In this document: positions 60,785-64,000 of the stretch, piece after piece | Layout: each line of letters begins with the position of its first letter | How positions within the stretch are numbered: position 1 is the first letter of the stretch | NCBI GenBank assembly: GCA_016715245.1 | Contig: JADKAS010000002.1 | Location: forward strand, 364,579 to 428,578 | Direction: 5' to 3' | DNA: 64,000 nt | Source: Saprospiraceae bacterium | Lineage (GTDB): Bacteria > Bacteroidota > Bacteroidia > Chitinophagales > Saprospiraceae | The notes under the pieces: model-generated | What the model was told of the DNA's origin: nothing | What the model saw: only the letters and a program-made list of their open reading frames with translations | Database searches by the model: none | Translations under genes and position numbers: made by a program

Positions 60785-61750
60785 CCTACCGAGCTTATTT
60801 TCTAAAATTCACCACACCATTACACCTGAGTGATTATAAGCCTGATAGCTATGAATCATCAGAAGATGTGTTGAGAAGTGATACAATCATTGCAGCTATT
60901 ATGGCTGCTTGGGCAAAACAAGGACATGAAGAGTGGATTGGTGATGGCGACTTACCTTTTACTGTTAGCAGTGCATTTCCTTATTATCAAAGGAAACAAG
61001 GAAGTTGTCGTGTTTATGCCCGACCAAAATTACCTTTCAACAATGCTGATAGTGATATTGGTATTAGCAGAAGCTAAAAAGTAAAATGGATAGAGAAAGA
61101 TCTTTTTGAAGATGTTATCAAAGGGAATAGTATTTCATTAAACTCTGTTCTGCAGGGTGATTGGTTATCTGTCCAAAAGGTTGAAGCAGATTTTATGTAT
61201 AAGCAAGTAGTGCGTGTGTTACAATACCTAGGGATCGTACATCAGAAGACAGTCGACCTTTTATATGGAACGTATTTACTTTAATCATGGAGGATTGTAC
61301 TTTTTGGCTACGGGTGATTACCTAGAGCGAATAGACAAAGCTCTTAGTTTATTACAGTATGAAGGTATTGGTACAGATCGAAATGTAGGGAATGGTTTCT
61401 TTGAGTTTACATCAACTGATATTACATTAGATGGAGCTCGAGATTCTGAATATTCAATGGCATTGGGACTTTATTGTCCTTTAAATAAAGAACAGCTATC
61501 AAGCGAACTTGATGCCAAATCTGCCTATGAACTTGTTAAACGGGGAGGTTATATCACTAAAGAAGGATACCAAACCATAGAGAAGTGTAGTATTTACATG
61601 ATGGCAGAAGGTTCTATTCTTAAAACGAATAAACCAATCCATGGTAAATCGAGTATCGATCTTACTCCTAAAGATTTGCCACAAGACATGAGACCCAATC
61701 ACTCTATATATCGATGTGGTCGCACCATTTTTATACCTGTAAAAGTGTAA
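60781..61750 (+). pseudogene. csm4: csm4, crRNA 5'-end RAMP subunit, frameshifted
   Basis: Csm4 caps the crRNA 5' handle and anchors Cas10. MTYRAYFLKFTTPLHLSD and SDTIIAAIMAAWAKQG, followed by PFTVSSAFPYYQ, are typical. The first frame ends at about 61077, a second frame carries KVKWIEKDLFEDVIKG, and a third carries VTIPRDRTSEDSRPFYMERI and the glycine loop YEGIGTDRNVGNGFFEF to the stop at 61750. Expected size is about 320 aa. The N-terminal ATG overlaps the csm3 stop. Confidence 0.85.
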
Positions 61751-61755
61751 TACTC

Positions 61756-63265
61756 ATGAATGACAAAACAATCAAGGTAAGATCAGAATTGTAAGCCCTG
61801 TTCATATAGGCGGAGCACAAGAAAAGCATGCACTTAAAGGATTAGATTATGTTGTAAAAAAGGAACGGTTTACTTTTTAGATGAGAATAAATTAATAGCT
61901 CATTTTGGTATTGATAAATATAGTAATGCCTTAGCTTTGGGAAAATTAGAAGAGCTTTGTGGTAGCATTAATCTGACAGAATATTCCAAAAAAGTAATCT
62001 CAGACATTTCTGGTGAAATAGGAACCGATATAAAAATTAATATTAAAATCTTTTATCAAATAAACCCATTATTCCTGGCAGTTCATTAAAAGAGCATTGC
62101 GGTCTGTGTTTGTTAACAAATTGGGTGGTGCCAAAATTGAATATGATTGGAACAATAGGCCTAAAACTGTTAAACCATTTGGTTCAATAGCAGAAGAGAT
62201 CAATCGATTTATGATTGTAGCAGATACAGAGTTCAACCAATGCAGCTTTGTAAATACTAAAACATTCAATCTTAGATTCGGACAGCCAGATTTCAAAGGA
62301 GGTTGGAAACATGAACTACGTGGAGGAACTAATGATCAGTTTCATTCTAGCGGATTTACTTTTCCCCATGAAGTCATTGCTCAAAATGACTTTGGGGATT
62401 TGCACTTAGTTTTCAATACTAAATCACTTCAAAATACTAAAATACTAGGGACCCAAAAATTCTAAAAATAAATAATCAAATTGAGTCTATTTATTATGGA
62501 AGTCAGCAGCAAGTTTTTGAGATTATTCAAAATTATTCTGCAAAATTCATAGAGAAAGAATTGGCTTTCTTTAGAAAATTTGAAGCCAATCAATCGGGTG
62601 AAATCATTACATTTTATGAAAATTTGTTAATCGAAAATAAAAAAATGCCCATCATAAGACTTAGGTTAGGGTCGGGGTTTCACAGTATGACAGGTGACCC
62701 TTATGATAGCCATGATATTGATGCGATCGATCGCCGGGGCAAATATAATGGCAAAGATTCTGCAAAGTCACGCAAAATAGCCAGAGGTAGTGGAGATGAC
62801 TTGAGATTAATGCCTTTGGGTTTCATCCAGTTGATAACAGATGAATATTACGATGAGTATTTTAAAGAAAAACATGAAGAAAAACTAAAAAGGATCGAAC
62901 AAGCAGAAAAAAGTAAAAAAATAGCTGAAACTCAAAAGCAAGAAGAAATAAAAAAGGCTAACGAAAACAGAATAAAGGTAGAAGCAGAAGCCATCGAAAT
63001 GGCAAAAATAAAAGCAGAAGAAGCTTTACAACCAAAGATGGTTGAAATTTCGATTTTAAAAAAGGCAAAATGGGTAGATGCGGTTGTTGTAGGTCAAAAT
63101 GGTAAGATGTTGAAATTTAAGCCATTTATTTCTGGATTTGAAGAAAAAGTATTTGAGATTTCCTACTCTGCTGGTATGCCTTTAGATACAGTAATACAAG
63201 TAATGTGTATGAGTCCAAATGGAAAAATGTTACAATTCCAAGGGTCTCCGAAAGTGAAAGGCTAA
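61756..63265 (+). pseudogene. csm5: csm5, crRNA 3'-end RAMP subunit with long C-terminal extension, frameshifted
   Basis: Csm5 caps the crRNA 3' side and helps its maturation. Blocks: IVSPVHIGGAQEKHALKG (N-terminal RAMP), KPIIPGSSLKGALRSVFVNK (after repair), CSFVNTKTFNLRFGQP, and LRLGSGFHSMTGDPYDS with DRRGKYNGKDSAKSRKIA. Shifts near 61790, 61860, 62046, 62095 and 62456 mostly become readable by adding one base to an A or G run. After the RAMP core comes a charged coiled coil (EKHEEKLKRIEQAEKSKKIA) and a terminal beta-rich domain (KKAKWVDAVVVGQNGKMLKF). The coiled coil and end domain are absent from short Csm5 proteins. Confidence 0.82.
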
Positions 63266-63297
63266 CTTTTCTAAATGTGTACAAAAGAAGTATATAA

Positions 63298-64000
63298 ATG
63301 AATACATTAATAATCACCTTAGGTAATAGCGAAATTCAATTTAATGAAAAAGATTTAGGTGATTTTTATATAGATGAAACAAATACGGATGACATTAGAT
63401 TAAAAAAAGGGCCATATTTCACTGCAGGTTAGAAAAATGTAAGGCTAAATAAACAAATATGGTGGATTCCGGTATCTTCAAGGGATGGTGGAAGATATAT
63501 ACTGGAAAATTTTGATGTTTTTTCAAGTGTTATAAAATTTCCAATAGTAGAACCCTTAGTGGATTTTGTCAACAATCACGATATTAATAATATAGTTTGG
63601 GTGGTCACTGATCAAGATGATCTAAAACACAGTAAAGGTGATACGCTTTATTACTCAGAAATTATAGAAAAATATTTTCGGATTCAGTTGCAAAATGCTG
63701 AGCAAATTCGTTATAACACAATAAAAGTAGCTCAAAACGTCAAGGATATTGATTGTCAATATATATTTTTCCGAAATAAAATATCCGATATTCTATTTGA
63801 TGAAGGCACAATAAGTGACCAAATATATTTGTTTGCCCAAGGTGGAATTGATCAGATAAATCACGCTTTAACATTGCAATTGCTCCAAAAGTATAAATCT
63901 CAAGTCAAGATTTATCAAAAAGCAGAAGATGAAGTTTTGAAAGAAGTGCTATTTCCCCATATGTTTATAAAAGATCTGAATCGGCAAAAAATAATCAAAC
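63298..64000 (+). CDS. CARF-type CRISPR ancillary protein, N-terminal part, one in-frame stop
   Basis: The frame runs to the window edge (234 codons) with one TAG at 63430-63432. MNTLIITLGNSEIQFN is a CARF-like first strand. IVWVVTDQDDLKHSKGDTLY and QIYLFAQGGIDQINHALTLQ match the ligand-binding turns of CARF domains, which bind cyclic oligoadenylate made by Cas10. The catalytic domain (HEPN, nuclease or membrane) would lie beyond the window. It begins 33 bp after csm5 in the same direction. It may be a Csm6/Csx1-like effector, but the exact family cannot be assigned from this part. Confidence 0.6.

Overview
The window reads as chromosome of a Bacteroidota, most likely a Saprospiria/Saprospiraceae-type organism. 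The support is AT-rich DNA, weak Shine-Dalgarno signals, several Bacteroidota sigma-A promoters (TTG/TTTG, about 20 bp, TAnnTTTG), secreted proteins with type IX secretion sorting domains, a gliding-adhesin-like giant protein and a B12-riboswitch TonB locus. The genus cannot be read from this sequence. The standard code applies: TGA, TAA and TAG all end intact genes.

Layout. 1-10.4 kb: the distal S10/spc/alpha ribosomal block from rpmC (cut by the window edge) to rplQ, including secY, map, infA, rpmJ and rpoA, closed by a strong terminator. 10.6-12.5 kb: an OstA/LptA-like envelope gene. 12.7-13.7 kb: a tRNA cluster (Val-UAC minus, Gln-UUG plus, CAU tRNA minus) with clear promoters and terminators and a GIY-YIG nuclease gene lying between the CAU tRNA and a decayed copy of its 3' half. 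13.8-22.1 kb: lspA, pnuC, a cobalamin riboswitch driving a BtuB-like receptor and a DUF4465 surface protein, a lipoprotein with an HExxH motif, and tex. 22.2-23.4 kb: a GxxExxY gene between two blocks of ~80-bp repeats. 24.1-35.2 kb: one giant (about 3,685 aa) cysteine-rich HYR-like repeat adhesin with a type B sorting domain. 35.4-38.5 kb: a cupin_8/JmjC-like protein overlapping a metallophosphoesterase, then accC. 39-49 kb: secreted T9SS cargo proteins, a lipoprotein/TPR pair, an AAA ATPase/PIN-like pair resembling a small defence module, and hypothetical genes. 49-55 kb: repeat-rich DNA around acetoacetyl-CoA synthetase and folD. 55-64 kb: a DUF6261-like gene and then a type III-A CRISPR-Cas effector operon (cas6, cas10/csm1, csm2, csm3, csm4, csm5, a CARF-type gene running off the end). 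No cas1, cas2 or CRISPR array is in the window.

A striking global property is the number of one-base frame breaks. Nearly all lie in homopolymers, and most look like one base missing (lptA-like, DUF4465, tex, adhesin, cupin, ATPase, small lipoprotein, acetoacetyl-CoA synthetase, csm5). folD, normally essential, is also broken. The simplest reading is uncorrected sequencing indels, so I annotate those genes as single loci. The cas genes carry more breaks plus in-frame stops, so real decay of that locus remains possible.

The candidates least explained by known features are two small minus-strand RNAs (about 15.31-15.41 kb, with a near-ideal promoter and a UUCG-loop terminator; and about 23.48-23.72 kb, with four hairpins and a repeated linker), the ATPase/PIN-like pair, the repeat-flanked GxxExxY gene, the GIY-YIG/tRNA-fragment arrangement, and the extended Csm5 plus CARF effector.
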